64,000 bases of DNA from JAAXVQ01 sp964604705 (GCA_964604705.1 CAZSAP010000017.1:4660-68659), one strand, 5' to 3'; positions 1-9,521 are shown, counted from the stretch's first letter. A program made the numbers and translations. The notes: generated by a model not told the origin, from the letters alone.

Positions 1-739
1 GAAAGGCGCTTTGTTGCGCCGTGGCTCGGTCTAAAAAATCCGCGCGATGTGATTCTTCCCCCAAACGCGCGACCAGATCGTATCCTCCCACGTAGTGACG
101 GTCCGAAGGAAACGTGTAACGCGGGGGTGTTCCCAATTGCCCCAACGACCATGGATCGTCGGATAAAAGGTTGGCTGCCAATTTCATGGCATGATACGGG
201 TTGCGCCCGCGTCCGCCTTGCGTGAGTACGGTCTCGGAGTATTCGGCCACGCCTTCGTTCCACCATTGGGGCGATATGAAATTGACGGCATTTACGCCGC
301 CAAACATCCACGTGAGCACCTTGGTGAATCCTTGCGCGCGCAAGCCATGGCACAGATGGGCGTATTCATGATACATAAGGGATTCCAACCAGGATGTATG
401 CAGGGTACCGTCCCACTTGTCCGTGGGACTCGCCAGATAAAACTCCATCTTGGTGTAAATCCCGGCGGAATAGCCATTGGCCATGTCCACATCATCGTTG
501 AGGACCAGGGGAGTCTGTCCGGCAGGTGCAAACCCAAAAAGATTCCGCACCTTGGGATAGGCCTGCTCTGCAATAACCGCCGCTTGCGCGGCACGTTCCG
601 CGATCGTCTCGGGATAAATAATCAAGAAATGGTCGGTAGCGGTTTGGCGCCAATGCCTCTGGGGATCGCGTTTGGCCACGGCCGTCGCCGCCCACGTGAG
701 CATGAAAAGAACAACCAAAAAGATACGGAAGGGTCTCAT
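1..739 (-). CDS. secreted gluzincin metallopeptidase (peptidase MA-like), C-terminus off window
   Basis: The gene reads from the ATG at 739 leftward and runs off the window edge, leaving 246 visible residues. Residues 1-22 form a signal peptide (hydrophobic LVVLFMLTWAATAVA, then cleavage after VA). HEYAH at about residues 124-128 is a HExxH zinc site, and WWNEGVAEY at about 159-167 supplies the downstream glutamate ligand, the arrangement of the peptidase MA-like family. In many bacteria this domain heads a longer protein with a beta-propeller, which could lie beyond the edge; that part is inference. It follows the histidine kinase gene by 70 bases on the same strand, so it may be cotranscribed. 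The family is a confident call; substrate and partners are unknown. Confidence 0.8.
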   Translation of the reverse strand, partial: MRPFRIFLVVLFMLTWAATAVAKRDPQRHWRQTATDHFLIIYPETIAERAAQAAVIAEQAYPKVRNLFGFAPAGQTPLVLNDDVDMANGYSAGIYTKMEFYLASPTDKWDGTLHTSWLESLMYHEYAHLCHGLRAQGFTKVLTWMFGGVNAVNFISPQWWNEGVAEYSETVLTQGGRGRNPYHAMKLAANLLSDDPWSLGQLGTPPRYTFPSDRHYVGGYDLVARLGEESHRADFLDRATAQQSAF

Positions 740-809
740 GACCCAAAAGCATATCGTACTGAATGCTGGCTGTCAACGCGGGAAATGAAAGGCAAAAATG
801 TGGAGACGA

Positions 810-1814
810 TCAACTTTCCGGAACAACTTCTGGAGGTTTTTCTGCTTTCGGTAGCGTAAAGAAAAAACGTGCTCCGCGATCTTCGGGAGGCACCGGCGAT
901 TGAACACCAATGGTGCCCTTGTGGGCGTGTACGGCCAAGCGGCAAAACGTCAAACCCAATCCGGTTCCAGCATGTTTGGCGATATCGGCTTTCACTCGAT
1001 AGAATTGATCAAAAATTTTATCCTGGCATTCCTGCGGAATGGGATCACCCCAATTCGTTACGCCAATTTCAATAACCCCTTCCTCCTCGAGAATATCCAA
1101 TATGATTTCACTCTCCCCGGGAGCATACTTAATGGCATTGTTCATCAAGTTGTTCAAGGTACGCTCGATGGTTTGGTAATCACCCAGTACGTAAGCCTCG
1201 GTCATGGTCGGTTCAAAGCGAAATGTTACTTTTTTCCCACCCATGGTTAAGGACATCATGCTTAAGCTTTGATGCATGAGCGAGATCATGTCCATAGGCT
1301 CCGGATGCACCTCAAACTCCTTGGACTGCATGCGGGAAATCGTGAGGATTTCTTCGACCATGCACAGAAGTTTGACGGATTGAACATGTGCATCAAGCAG
1401 CATTTGCTGCGGTTCCGGAGGAATTTGGAGCCGATTCCCACGACAGAGACCCAAGGTTCCAATAATGACGGTTAAGGGATTCTTCATGTCGTGTACGACC
1501 ATGTGCATAAGCGCTTCCTTGGAATTGCTCAGCTCGGTGAGTTTAACGTTTTGCTCCTCGGCCGCCTCTTTGGCCAGTGCCAACTCCTCCGTCCTTGCTT
1601 GCACCTTCTTGTCCAACGTATAATTAAGTTCCCTCAGTTCCTCGTTTTGGCGAAGATTGTCCGCAATGATTTTCTCATTTTCTTCCCGTCGCGACACAAT
1701 CTCGAGTTTCAACTGGCGAATATGCGCCTCGTATTTTTTCACGAGCGCATCCCAATTCGTCTGTCCGGACGACTCCGATTCCGGAGGACTGTTTACGTGC
1801 TTGTTGTCCGCCAT
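810..1814 (-). CDS. soluble sensor histidine kinase with N-terminal coiled coil
   Basis: A 334-residue kinase. Residues about 25-100 are a charged heptad-rich coiled coil. The HisKA dimerisation domain follows, with phospho-acceptor His108 in the box MVVHDMKNPL. The HATPase_c domain carries an N box (NNLMNNAIKY, about 221-230) and a G2 box (GTGLGL, about 283-288). There is no transmembrane segment and no PAS or GAF domain, so the signal must reach it inside the cell, probably through the coiled coil or a partner protein. It starts 16 bases after the HDOD gene, indicating one operon. No response regulator is adjacent, so the output is unknown. Family call is firm. Confidence 0.9.
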   Translation of the reverse strand: MADNKHVNSPPESESSGQTNWDALVKKYEAHIRQLKLEIVSRREENEKIIADNLRQNEELRELNYTLDKKVQARTEELALAKEAAEEQNVKLTELSNSKEALMHMVVHDMKNPLTVIIGTLGLCRGNRLQIPPEPQQMLLDAHVQSVKLLCMVEEILTISRMQSKEFEVHPEPMDMISLMHQSLSMMSLTMGGKKVTFRFEPTMTEAYVLGDYQTIERTLNNLMNNAIKYAPGESEIILDILEEEGVIEIGVTNWGDPIPQECQDKIFDQFYRVKADIAKHAGTGLGLTFCRLAVHAHKGTIGVQSPVPPEDRGARFFFTLPKAEKPPEVVPES

Positions 1815-1830
1815 GCGTCGTTCCCTGCCT

Positions 1831-2688
1831 TTACGTCAAAAAAGGTGAAAGTTCTAACACTTCCTGTTCAAAATCCTCCTGCAAAATATCCACATCGACT
1901 GCTTCCAAATTCAATTGTTTCAGGCATACATCCATCAAGGGTTCATCGTCTTCGTAGTGAAATCCAAATCGCGCCTTCTTGACAATGGTGTTGGCAATGT
2001 ACACCGCCGCTGTGGCCGGACGCTCGTTCTCATGGGCGGCCATAGGGTGATGGTGATGGCAGACCACCGAACATATGCTGTGTGGAAGCTTCCACTTCTC
2101 ACACAGCAATTGTGAAAGCATCCCGTGATGAATGCCCATGACCATTTCTTCCACATGGGTCAGTCCGTGCTTCTTCTCCTCAAGTCGCTTTAGCACCTCT
2201 TGGAAGAGATCTGGATAGAACTGGTACTCCACCAACAATCCCACATCATGCAAAATGCCCAAGGTAAAAAAATCCTCTGCATTCCCCATTCGGAGCCGAC
2301 GGGAAAGCATTTTGGCACATACCCCCACACCCACCGAATGTTTCCACAATTCGTACCCAGAAAAATTCGGACCCACCATATCGGCCCGAAACAAGTCGTG
2401 CACACTTGCATGGAGGGCTAAACTTTTTATCATGTTAAGGCCTAAAAGCGTTATCGCCGCTCGGATGTTGCTCACCTTTGTCGTTGATCCATAATAGGAA
2501 GAATTGGCCAAGGCCAAAATTTTCAAGGTAAAACTCGGATCAAATTTAAATATTTTTTCCAACTCCGCCGCACCCGTTTCCGGATTGTTTAACGCCGCCA
2601 AAATTTTCGCCATGGTTTGCGGCATTGGAAACGTACGGTCCAGTTTTTTTTTCAACTCGTCCCGATCCACACGTATCTCTTGAACCAT
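1831..2688 (-). CDS. HDOD domain protein
   Basis: A 285-residue protein made almost entirely of one HDOD domain (a catalytically variant HD fold used in bacterial signalling). It begins FPMPQTMAKILAAL and continues with the typical FDPSFTLKILALANSSYYG and AITLLGLNMIKSLAL segments. I chose the internal ATG at 2688, which has a GGGGGG purine tract 4 bases upstream, rather than the one five codons earlier. HDOD proteins usually relay signals and often sit beside kinases or cyclic-di-GMP enzymes. Here the neighbour is a soluble histidine kinase 16 bases downstream, so a joint pathway is likely but inferred. It has no receiver or EAL domain of its own. Confidence 0.88.
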   Translation of the reverse strand: MVQEIRVDRDELKKKLDRTFPMPQTMAKILAALNNPETGAAELEKIFKFDPSFTLKILALANSSYYGSTTKVSNIRAAITLLGLNMIKSLALHASVHDLFRADMVGPNFSGYELWKHSVGVGVCAKMLSRRLRMGNAEDFFTLGILHDVGLLVEYQFYPDLFQEVLKRLEEKKHGLTHVEEMVMGIHHGMLSQLLCEKWKLPHSICSVVCHHHHPMAAHENERPATAAVYIANTIVKKARFGFHYEDDEPLMDVCLKQLNLEAVDVDILQEDFEQEVLELSPFLT

Positions 2689-2807
2689 AGCACCCCCCGG
2701 CAAATAGGTTCCCTTATATTCACTATGGAGTATCCCGTTAAAAGTATCGGAGAAAACGGCTGTAACTAAAGACCTTCTGGGACAAACACTGGCGGAACAT
2801 CTTGGGC

Positions 2808-2849
2808 CTAAAAAAAAAGGCCCTTGAGGAGGATCTCCTCAAGGGCCTT
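2808..2849 (-). terminator. rho-independent terminator of the PorV-like gene
   Basis: Perfect 14-bp stem (2817-2830 with 2836-2849, loop GGATC) directly downstream of the minus-strand stop at 2864. On the minus strand it is followed by a run of T. This is a textbook intrinsic terminator separating the barrel gene from the HDOD operon. Confidence 0.95.
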
Positions 2850-2863
2850 AAATTCAGTATTAT

Positions 2864-3802
2864 TTACTGAAAGCTGGCCGCAATGGCAATTTGATGCGTT
2901 AGCCCCAAATCGCCGTACGAAACCATGGCATAATCCACCGAGAACATGGCCACTTTCAAACCCACACCCGCGGTCAGGCCTGTAATGCCACCCAACTCTC
3001 CGGAATCCTTCACTTTGTAACCCACGCGTGCCGCCGCCAACTGATTGTACCAATACTCCGTCCCAATGTTGGTGGAGGTATATTTGGTATCCCCGAAAGG
3101 AACATTGACATCAACCAATACGTTCCAGCTGTCGTTATCGGCGACTTTCAACGGAACCAGATATGCGGCACCGGCCTTCACATTTTGGGGCAAATTCGCA
3201 TCAGCCAACTTGGTTCCAAAATTCTGTACAGCCAAACCAAGCTGCAAGCCGTCGACGGCGGTTTTGTACAAGGCGCCCAAATCCACCGCTACTGCCGAAT
3301 AACTCTCCGTATCTATGCTCTGACTAATCATTTTCACGGCACCACCGATGGCCAAGGACGATCCCAACCACTGACCGTATCCCAAGCTGGCTGTCATCAC
3401 CGAAGGGGTAAATGAACCAACGACTTCAGGCAAGCCGTTGTTATCATTCACTTTGTCCAATTTTCCGTAGTTTAAATACGTGACATTTGCGCCCACGCCG
3501 GCACCTTCAAACAGGTTCTGCGCATAGGCCAAATATTCCATCGACGTTTCTTGCAGGTACATATTATGCATGAACCCGGCTTGATACCCTTTCATTTGAG
3601 ACAAACCGGCGGGATTCCAGGCTGTACAATTTAGGTCATCGGCCTTGGCGACAAACGCTTCGCCCATGGCCACCGGACGCGGACCCAAACCTATTTTCAA
3701 CTCCGACCCGCCCACTTTTCCGATATCGTAATTCGTTTGTTCGGCCATGGCCGACACCGTCACCAGTCCAAGCAGACACACACAACCTAAAAGTTTTTTC
3801 AT
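2864..3802 (-). CDS. PorV/PorQ-family outer membrane barrel
   Basis: A 312-residue protein with a cleavable signal peptide (LLGCVCLLGLVTVSAMA). The mature N-terminus carries the family signature: a GPRPVAMGEAFVA block followed by WNPAGLSQM, as in PorV/PorQ (UPF0164) proteins. These are FadL-fold 14-strand barrels, some of which serve type IX secretion. The remainder alternates polar and hydrophobic residues and ends in a phenylalanine two residues from the C-terminus, as barrels do. The start has an AAGGAGG ribosome site. No type IX secretion genes lie nearby, so a secretion role is unproven. It is a single-gene unit: terminator on one side, the atp operon on the other. Confidence 0.82.
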   Translation of the reverse strand: MKKLLGCVCLLGLVTVSAMAEQTNYDIGKVGGSELKIGLGPRPVAMGEAFVAKADDLNCTAWNPAGLSQMKGYQAGFMHNMYLQETSMEYLAYAQNLFEGAGVGANVTYLNYGKLDKVNDNNGLPEVVGSFTPSVMTASLGYGQWLGSSLAIGGAVKMISQSIDTESYSAVAVDLGALYKTAVDGLQLGLAVQNFGTKLADANLPQNVKAGAAYLVPLKVADNDSWNVLVDVNVPFGDTKYTSTNIGTEYWYNQLAAARVGYKVKDSGELGGITGLTAGVGLKVAMFSVDYAMVSYGDLGLTHQIAIAASFQ

Positions 3803-3900
3803 ATACCCGCCTCCTTAGTCTTACTTCCCCCGAATGGTATACCAACAACATTCAATATCCCAAAATAATAATCGCAATGCAGCTTTATGTCAAGCCAAGT

Positions 3901-4335
3901 TCAAGCGTGACCACCTAATTTGCGTCGTCGAACCACATCGGCCACCCTCAACTGAGCCATGGCTTTTTTCAACGAAATCTCCGCGGCATTTTGCGCATCG
4001 CCCTGCACACCCTGTTTTAATTGGGCCAATGCCTTGGCACGCGCTTGCTGCGCCATTTCCACATTGATGTCTTCAGCCGGTTCTGCCGTATCCGCCAAGA
4101 CAATCACTTTTTCCGGCGTCACTTCAGCATACCCGCCGCCAATAGCGTATATGAGTTCCTGCCCCTGGGTGGTAAACTTCAACATTCCGGGTTTTAAAGC
4201 CACCACCATGGACATGTGCCCAGGCAAAATCCCCATACTGCCTTCCGAGCCAGGCAAAACCACAGCCTCCGCGTCTTGTGTGAGAACACGGCGTTCGGGT
4301 GTGACCACATCCAGCTTAATTATTTTTTCCATCAT
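3901..4335 (-). CDS. atpC: F1F0 ATP synthase epsilon subunit
   Basis: A 144-residue epsilon subunit. The N-terminal beta-sandwich reads LDVVTPERRVLTQDAEAVVLPGSEGSMGILPGHMSMV, and the C-terminal half is the helical hairpin that can inhibit rotation (AQQARAKALAQLKQ onward). It is the last gene of the atp operon, 51 bases after atpD. Two adjacent ATG codons follow an AAGGATGG ribosome site. No terminator is obvious between its stop and the next gene. It acts in the central stalk, coupling the c-ring to F1. Confidence 0.97.
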   Translation of the reverse strand: MMEKIIKLDVVTPERRVLTQDAEAVVLPGSEGSMGILPGHMSMVVALKPGMLKFTTQGQELIYAIGGGYAEVTPEKVIVLADTAEPAEDINVEMAQQARAKALAQLKQGVQGDAQNAAEISLKKAMAQLRVADVVRRRKLGGHA

Positions 4336-4386
4336 TGGCCATCCTTATCCGTTTACCACTTTGAGCTTGGTAGAGCTCCGCACCAA

Positions 4387-5805
4387 CTATACGGCCGCCA
4401 ACTGCTTGGCTTTGGCCACGACTTCCTCAATCCCGCCTACGTTGATAAATGCCTGCTCCGGCAATTCATCATGCTTGCCGTCCACGATTTCCTTGAACCC
4501 GCGGATGGTTTCTTTCAAAGGTACGTATTTGCCGGGTGTCTGGGTAAACTCTTCGGCAACGAAGAAGGGTTGGGATAAGAACCGCTGAGCCTTGCGCGCA
4601 CGGCCCACCAACAGCTTATCTTCTTCAGATAATTCATCCATACCCAAAATGGCGATAATGTCTTGCAGTTCCTTATACCGCTGAATAATCCGCTGCACAC
4701 TGCGGGCCACTTGGTAATGCTCCGCACCGACCACGTCGGCCGACAAAATACGCGAGTTGGACTCCAACGGATCCACGGCCGGATAGATGCCCTGTTCCAC
4801 AATGGCGCGCGACAACACGGTGGTCGCATCCAGGTGCGAGAAGGCCGTGGCCGGAGCCGGATCGGTCAAGTCGTCGGCGGGCACATAAATCGCTTGCACC
4901 GAAGTGATCGACCCTTTCTTGGTCGAGGTAATGCGTTCCTGCAACTCACCCATTTCCGTGGCCAAGGTCGGCTGGTACCCTACGGCCGAAGGCATGCGCC
5001 CCAACAAGGCAGAGACTTCCGAACCCGCCTGCGTGAACCGGAAGATGTTGTCGATAAACAACAACACGTCCTGGCCTTCCTCATCACGGAAAAATTCAGC
5101 CTGGGACAAAGCGGTCAAGGCCACACGCATACGTGCCCCCGGCGGCTCGTTCATCTGACCGTAGACCAAGGACGTCTTTTCCAAGACACCCGAGTGCTTC
5201 ATTTCCAACCACAGTTCATTGCCTTCGCGTGTGCGCTCGCCCACGCCGCCAAACACGGAAAACCCACCGTGCTCGGTCGCAATGTTGCGGATTAGTTCCA
5301 TGATCAAAACGGTCTTGCCGACACCCGCGCCGCCAAACAAACCAATCTTGCCACCACGCGGATACGGAGCCAACAGGTCAATAACCTTGATCCCGGTTTC
5401 CAGCTGCTTGGTGGACGTGTCTTGGTCTTCAAAGGAAGGCTTGGGACGATGAATGGGATATTTCTTTTCCGTCTTTATGTCCCCCATCTTATCCACGGGA
5501 TTGCCGAGAACATCCATAACGCGACCCAAGGTGCCGCGGCCGACAGGCACCGAGATCGGTCCGCCCAAATCGAGCACCTGCATGCCACGCGAGACGCCGT
5601 CGGTGGACGACATGGCCACACCGCGCACCGTGTTGTCGCCCAAGTGCGACTGAACTTCAATGGTTACGTCCACGGAGACGGTTTGACCTCCCGAGATGTA
5701 GGACCCATGAATCTTCAACGCCTCAAAAATCGGTGGCAACTGTCCGTGGGGAAACTCCACATCCACCACCGCGCCGATAACCTGTACTACTTTGCCCTCG
5801 CTCAT
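4387..5805 (-). CDS. atpD: F1F0 ATP synthase beta subunit
   Basis: The 472-residue catalytic subunit. Walker A GGAGVGKT lies at about 158-165, the catalytic Glu is in GGVGERTREGNE, and the DELSEED loop that drives rotation reads MDELSEEDKLLV. I chose the ATG at 5805 (MSEGKVVQVIG), preceded by a GGGAG ribosome site; an upstream in-frame start 18 codons earlier has no support. Length matches the family. It lies 68 bases after atpG in the operon. No missing residue or unusual insertion was seen. Confidence 0.98.
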   Translation of the reverse strand: MSEGKVVQVIGAVVDVEFPHGQLPPIFEALKIHGSYISGGQTVSVDVTIEVQSHLGDNTVRGVAMSSTDGVSRGMQVLDLGGPISVPVGRGTLGRVMDVLGNPVDKMGDIKTEKKYPIHRPKPSFEDQDTSTKQLETGIKVIDLLAPYPRGGKIGLFGGAGVGKTVLIMELIRNIATEHGGFSVFGGVGERTREGNELWLEMKHSGVLEKTSLVYGQMNEPPGARMRVALTALSQAEFFRDEEGQDVLLFIDNIFRFTQAGSEVSALLGRMPSAVGYQPTLATEMGELQERITSTKKGSITSVQAIYVPADDLTDPAPATAFSHLDATTVLSRAIVEQGIYPAVDPLESNSRILSADVVGAEHYQVARSVQRIIQRYKELQDIIAILGMDELSEEDKLLVGRARKAQRFLSQPFFVAEEFTQTPGKYVPLKETIRGFKEIVDGKHDELPEQAFINVGGIEEVVAKAKQLAAV

Positions 5806-5873
5806 GTTGTAACTCCCTTCGTGACCTAAAAATCCACGTAGGGGCGTATTGCCACACACCCCTACAACGCACT

Positions 5874-6743
5874 TTAATTGTTGATGGCTTCCGCGCCGCC
5901 AACCAGTTCCGAGATCTCACGTGTAATGCTGGCTTGGCGGGCCCGGTTCATCACCAGCGTCAATTCGTCAATCATCTCGCCGGCACTCTTGGTGGCGTTC
6001 TCCATGGCGGTCATGCGGGCCGCCTGCTCGGCCGCCTTGGTCTCCAAGAACGCGTGCCACAGGAAATGCTTTATGTACCGCGGCAGCAACAAGTCAAAAA
6101 CCGCCTCGCAGGACGGTTCGTATTCATATTCTCCGGAAACAGAACATTCCGTGGCCGACGAGGCGGGCGTCTCCAGCTTAAGCGGAAGCAGTGTTTCCTG
6201 GACCAACTCCTGCGTCATGATGGACTTAAAGCGGTTGTAAATCACCGTCACTTCCGTCCACTCGCCCTTGCTGTAGTGATCCATGATCTGCTGCCCAATC
6301 TCATCCACGTGGTGCCACGACAAATCTTGCCAAAAACCAGCCCACTCGTGTACGGGTTTGACGCCCACACGGCGGAAAAACGCAAGTCCCTTCTTGCCCA
6401 CACACATCATGTCGGGCTTGCCCTCTTCGGCCTGCAAACGGCGTGCGCAGGCTTGGAGCGGTTGGGCGTTGAATCCAGCGCAGAGCCCTTTGTCCGAGGT
6501 CAGCACCAGGACGGCCTTGCGCCCCTGCACATTGATTTTCAACAATGGATGCGCGCTGCTGTTGGCGCGGACCGCAATATCCTGCATCACTTCGCGCATT
6601 TTAAACGCATACGGACGCGCATCCAACAACTGGACCTGCGCCTTGTTCAGGCGAGACGAAGCCACCATTTTCATGGCCCGGGTGATCTGTCGAATGTTGC
6701 GTACACTGCGTATCCGCGAGCGTATCTGTCGAACGCTGGACAT
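5874..6743 (-). CDS. atpG: F1F0 ATP synthase gamma subunit
   Basis: A 289-residue central-stalk subunit. The N-terminal coiled-coil helix carries the conserved RIRSVRNIRQITRAMKMVA block, and the C-terminal helix contains MTAMENATKSAGEMIDEL and ITREISELVGGAEAI, both diagnostic. It converts c-ring rotation into conformational change in beta. It is flanked by atpA and atpD in the standard order. The start is preceded by AGAGG. Length is normal for bacteria and no plant-type regulatory insertion is present. Confidence 0.97.
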   Translation of the reverse strand: MSSVRQIRSRIRSVRNIRQITRAMKMVASSRLNKAQVQLLDARPYAFKMREVMQDIAVRANSSAHPLLKINVQGRKAVLVLTSDKGLCAGFNAQPLQACARRLQAEEGKPDMMCVGKKGLAFFRRVGVKPVHEWAGFWQDLSWHHVDEIGQQIMDHYSKGEWTEVTVIYNRFKSIMTQELVQETLLPLKLETPASSATECSVSGEYEYEPSCEAVFDLLLPRYIKHFLWHAFLETKAAEQAARMTAMENATKSAGEMIDELTLVMNRARQASITREISELVGGAEAINN

Positions 6744-6799
6744 ACGTGAACCTCTTATCCTTGTTAATGGGGTGACCGCCGGTCGCCCCTATAAAACAG

Positions 6800-8305
6800 T
6801 TATTTAAAACCTCGCTTGAAGGTCTTAATGGCTTCTTTCAATTCCGCTTGCAACGCATCGTCCACAGCTTTCTTTTCGTGCAGGGTCTTAATGAGCTCCG
6901 GACGCTGGTTCCGTAAATAATCCAGCATCTCTTTTTCAAACCGCGAAACATCATCCACCGGCACTTCATCCAAGAGACCCGAGATTCCGGCAAAGATGAT
7001 GCACACCTGCTCCTCCACGGGCACCGGCTGATATTGGGGCTGACGCAAGACACGCAGCATGCGTTCACCGCGCGCCAACTGCGCCTGAGTGGCCTTGTCC
7101 AAATCCGAACCAAACTGAGCAAACGCCGCCAACTCACGGTATTGCGACATGTCCATGCGCAAACGTCCGGCCATTTGTTTCATGGCTTTGATCTGAGCAT
7201 TGCCGCCGACACGGGAGACCGACAAACCGGAATTGACCGCCGGACGTTGCCCGGAGTGGAACAAGCTGCCTTCCAAGAAAATCTGTCCGTCCGTAATGGA
7301 AATTACGTTCGTGGGAATGTACGCCGAAATATCTCCCGCTTGAGTCTCAATGATCGGCAAGGCCGTCATGGAACCGCTGCCCAATTCCTGATTCAGCTTG
7401 CTCGCGCGTTCCAGGAGACGGGAATGCAAATAAAACACGTCGCCGGGATACGCTTCACGCCCCGGAGGGCGGCGCAAGAGCAGGGACATCTGGCGATATG
7501 CGGCGGCATGCTTGGACAAATCGTCATACACGATGAGGGCATGCCCTCCGTTCATCATGAACTCTTCGGCCATGGCGCAACCGGCATACGGTGCCAAATA
7601 CTGCATGGAGGCCGATTCACTGGCACTGGCCACCACCACAATGGTCTTCTCCAAAACGCCATGCTCTTCCAACGTCTTGACGACTTGCGCCACCGTGGAC
7701 TGCTTCTGGCCCACGGCCACGTACACACACACGACATCCGTATTTTTCTGATTGATAATGGCGTCCACGGCCACGGCGGTCTTGCCGGTCTGGCGGTCGC
7801 CGATGATTAACTCACGCTGGCCACGTCCGATGGGAATCATGGCATCAATGGCCTTGATTCCGGTTTGCAGGGGTTCCTTCACGGGTTGGCGTTCCAAGAC
7901 ACCGTGGGCGCGACGCTCGACCGGACGCGTTTTCTCGGTCTTGATCTCACCGCGACCGTCCATGGGCTGCCCCAGTGCGTTCACCACGCGTCCCAGGAGG
8001 GCTTTGCCTACCGGCACCTCCATAACGCGCCGGGTACGCTTGACCGGATCGCCTTCTTTAATTTTTTCATATTCGCCCAAAAGCACACACCCAACGTTGT
8101 CCCGCTCCAAGTTCAGAACCATGCCGAACACGCCGTGCGGCAGTTCAAGCAGTTCCATGGACATGGCGCCGGACAACCCCCAGATGCGGGCAATGCCATC
8201 ACCGATCTGTAATACGGTTCCGGTCTCTTCCACATCGGTGTGGGCGGTAAAATCAGCGAGCTGTTGTTTGATAACCGCGGTTACTTCTTCTGGTGAGATC
8301 TTCAT
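6800..8305 (-). CDS. atpA: F1F0 ATP synthase alpha subunit
   Basis: A 501-residue non-catalytic nucleotide-binding subunit. It has the N-terminal oligomerisation segment, a beta-barrel, Walker A GDRQTGKT at about 169-176, and the conserved RPAVNSGLSVSRVGG region that carries the arginine finger. The start codon has an AAGGGG ribosome site 8 bases upstream. It sits between atpH and atpG in the canonical order, and its length is typical. Confidence 0.98.
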   Translation of the reverse strand: MKISPEEVTAVIKQQLADFTAHTDVEETGTVLQIGDGIARIWGLSGAMSMELLELPHGVFGMVLNLERDNVGCVLLGEYEKIKEGDPVKRTRRVMEVPVGKALLGRVVNALGQPMDGRGEIKTEKTRPVERRAHGVLERQPVKEPLQTGIKAIDAMIPIGRGQRELIIGDRQTGKTAVAVDAIINQKNTDVVCVYVAVGQKQSTVAQVVKTLEEHGVLEKTIVVVASASESASMQYLAPYAGCAMAEEFMMNGGHALIVYDDLSKHAAAYRQMSLLLRRPPGREAYPGDVFYLHSRLLERASKLNQELGSGSMTALPIIETQAGDISAYIPTNVISITDGQIFLEGSLFHSGQRPAVNSGLSVSRVGGNAQIKAMKQMAGRLRMDMSQYRELAAFAQFGSDLDKATQAQLARGERMLRVLRQPQYQPVPVEEQVCIIFAGISGLLDEVPVDDVSRFEKEMLDYLRNQRPELIKTLHEKKAVDDALQAELKEAIKTFKRGFK

Positions 8306-8357
8306 GACGTCAACCCCTTACTGAATAGGTCCTTTAGGTCCCTGAGGACCTATCTAG

Positions 8358-8912
8358 CTAATTCTCGTGCGAATGCTCGGCCGAAAGCGCTTTGCGCAAC
8401 TGTGCCAACCGCGCACCCAAACTGCCGTCCAACAACAAGTCGCCCATGACAATCCGGGCGCCGCCTCGCAAGGCAGGATCCACATCCTGCGTCAATTCCA
8501 CTTCCGCGCCGGCGATGGCCGAGAGTCGTTCGCGCAAGGCCTGCATCTGGTCCTCGGTCAAGGGAATGGCCGACGTGACCGTCGCAGTCTGGCGTCCTTG
8601 AAACTTGCGCAACTCCGAGGCGTAAGCCGAGGCAATGTCCGAGACCAACACCCCGCGCCGCTTTTCCACCAACAAGCGCAGGAGCGAGATCGAGAGTGCT
8701 CCGACTTTTCCTTGCACCAAGGTCTGTACCGCGGTTTGTTTTTGGTCCAACGACAAGCGAGGATGCAACAGCAAGGCGCGTCCTTCCCCTTGGCCGAATA
8801 CGTCGGCCATCAGTTGCAAGTCGCCCAACACCTCGTCCAAGCGGTTTTCTTCCTGGGCCAAAAGCAACAAGGCCCGTGCGTATTTTCCGGCAATGACGGA
8901 TTCCGTGCTCAT
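8358..8912 (-). CDS. atpH: F1F0 ATP synthase delta subunit
   Basis: A 184-residue peripheral-stalk subunit (OSCP/delta family). The N-terminal helical bundle begins with the typical AGKYARALLLLAQEENRLDEV, and the C-terminal part carries LRGGARIVMGDLLLDGSLGARLAQL, matching the family's conserved end. Its ATG overlaps the atpF stop by 4 bases, implying translational coupling. It ties the b-subunit stalk to the top of F1. Confidence 0.95.
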   Translation of the reverse strand: MSTESVIAGKYARALLLLAQEENRLDEVLGDLQLMADVFGQGEGRALLLHPRLSLDQKQTAVQTLVQGKVGALSISLLRLLVEKRRGVLVSDIASAYASELRKFQGRQTATVTSAIPLTEDQMQALRERLSAIAGAEVELTQDVDPALRGGARIVMGDLLLDGSLGARLAQLRKALSAEHSHEN

Positions 8913-9406
8913 GCGTTCGGCCTCGCTTTTTCCAAATCGTTCATAAACTGATCCAAGAGTCGCTTTTGCGCCGCCGGATCCACACCCTGACCCAACAGGC
9001 GTTCCACTGCCTGGAGGGAAATGTCCGTTATGTGTGAACGCAGTTCCCGCAACAGCCGATCCCGTTCCATGGTCAAATCGGCTTGCGCCTTGTCCATGAC
9101 GCGCTTGGCTTCCTGACGCGCTTCCACTAAAATTTGCTCTTTAGCTTGCGCGCCACGGGCCAAGGCTTCCTTGATCTCCTGTTGGGCATGTTCCTGCAAT
9201 TCCGAAAGACGCCGGTGATACTCCGCCTCAAGCGCCTCGATCTCGCGCTTACCGTCTTCGGAACGCTTCAGGTCCTGCTCAATCTGCCCTGCCCGCTCAC
9301 GCATGTAGTTCGTCAACGGACCCCAGAAAAGCTTCCAAATAATCACCATGGCCACCAAAAACGTCGCCACCTGTACGCTCAATAAAAACCAATTGATCTC
9401 CATCAT
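8909..9406 (-). CDS. atpF: F1F0 ATP synthase b subunit
   Basis: A 165-residue subunit with one N-terminal membrane helix (about residues 4-26, LLSVQVATFLVAMVIIWKLF) followed by a long charged coiled coil, the stator stalk. The next gene, atpH, overlaps by 4 bases. The ribosome site is weak: the nearest purine tract is far upstream, so the exact start (first or second of two adjacent ATGs) is uncertain by one codon. Only one b-type gene is present, so a homodimeric stator is expected. Confidence 0.94.
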   Translation of the reverse strand: MMEINWFLLSVQVATFLVAMVIIWKLFWGPLTNYMRERAGQIEQDLKRSEDGKREIEALEAEYHRRLSELQEHAQQEIKEALARGAQAKEQILVEARQEAKRVMDKAQADLTMERDRLLRELRSHITDISLQAVERLLGQGVDPAAQKRLLDQFMNDLEKARPNA

Positions 9407-9498
9407 AGGGCGATCACACTCACTCCCGTCTGGCGTTTGCCCGCTGCGCCTGGTTGGTGTTCAACCGGCGTGCAGGTCTCGATCACGAACCGGAACCA

Positions 9499-9513
9499 CG
9501 CCGACACTCGGCG
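9499..9513 (-). other. hairpin just downstream of atpE
   Basis: A perfect 6-bp GC stem with a 3-base loop (CGCCGA/TCGGCG) 8 bases past the atpE stop, in the 115-base atpE-atpF spacer. No T-run follows, so it is more likely an mRNA-stabilising or processing hairpin than a terminator. It sits where extra c-subunit synthesis is often set; that role is inference. Confidence 0.45.
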
Positions 9514-9521
9514 GGCCGGAT

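Noticed and set aside
4663..5295. A long open frame on the plus strand opposite atpD
   Set aside because: It mirrors a highly conserved gene, has no ribosome site and no recognisable product; shadow of codon bias.
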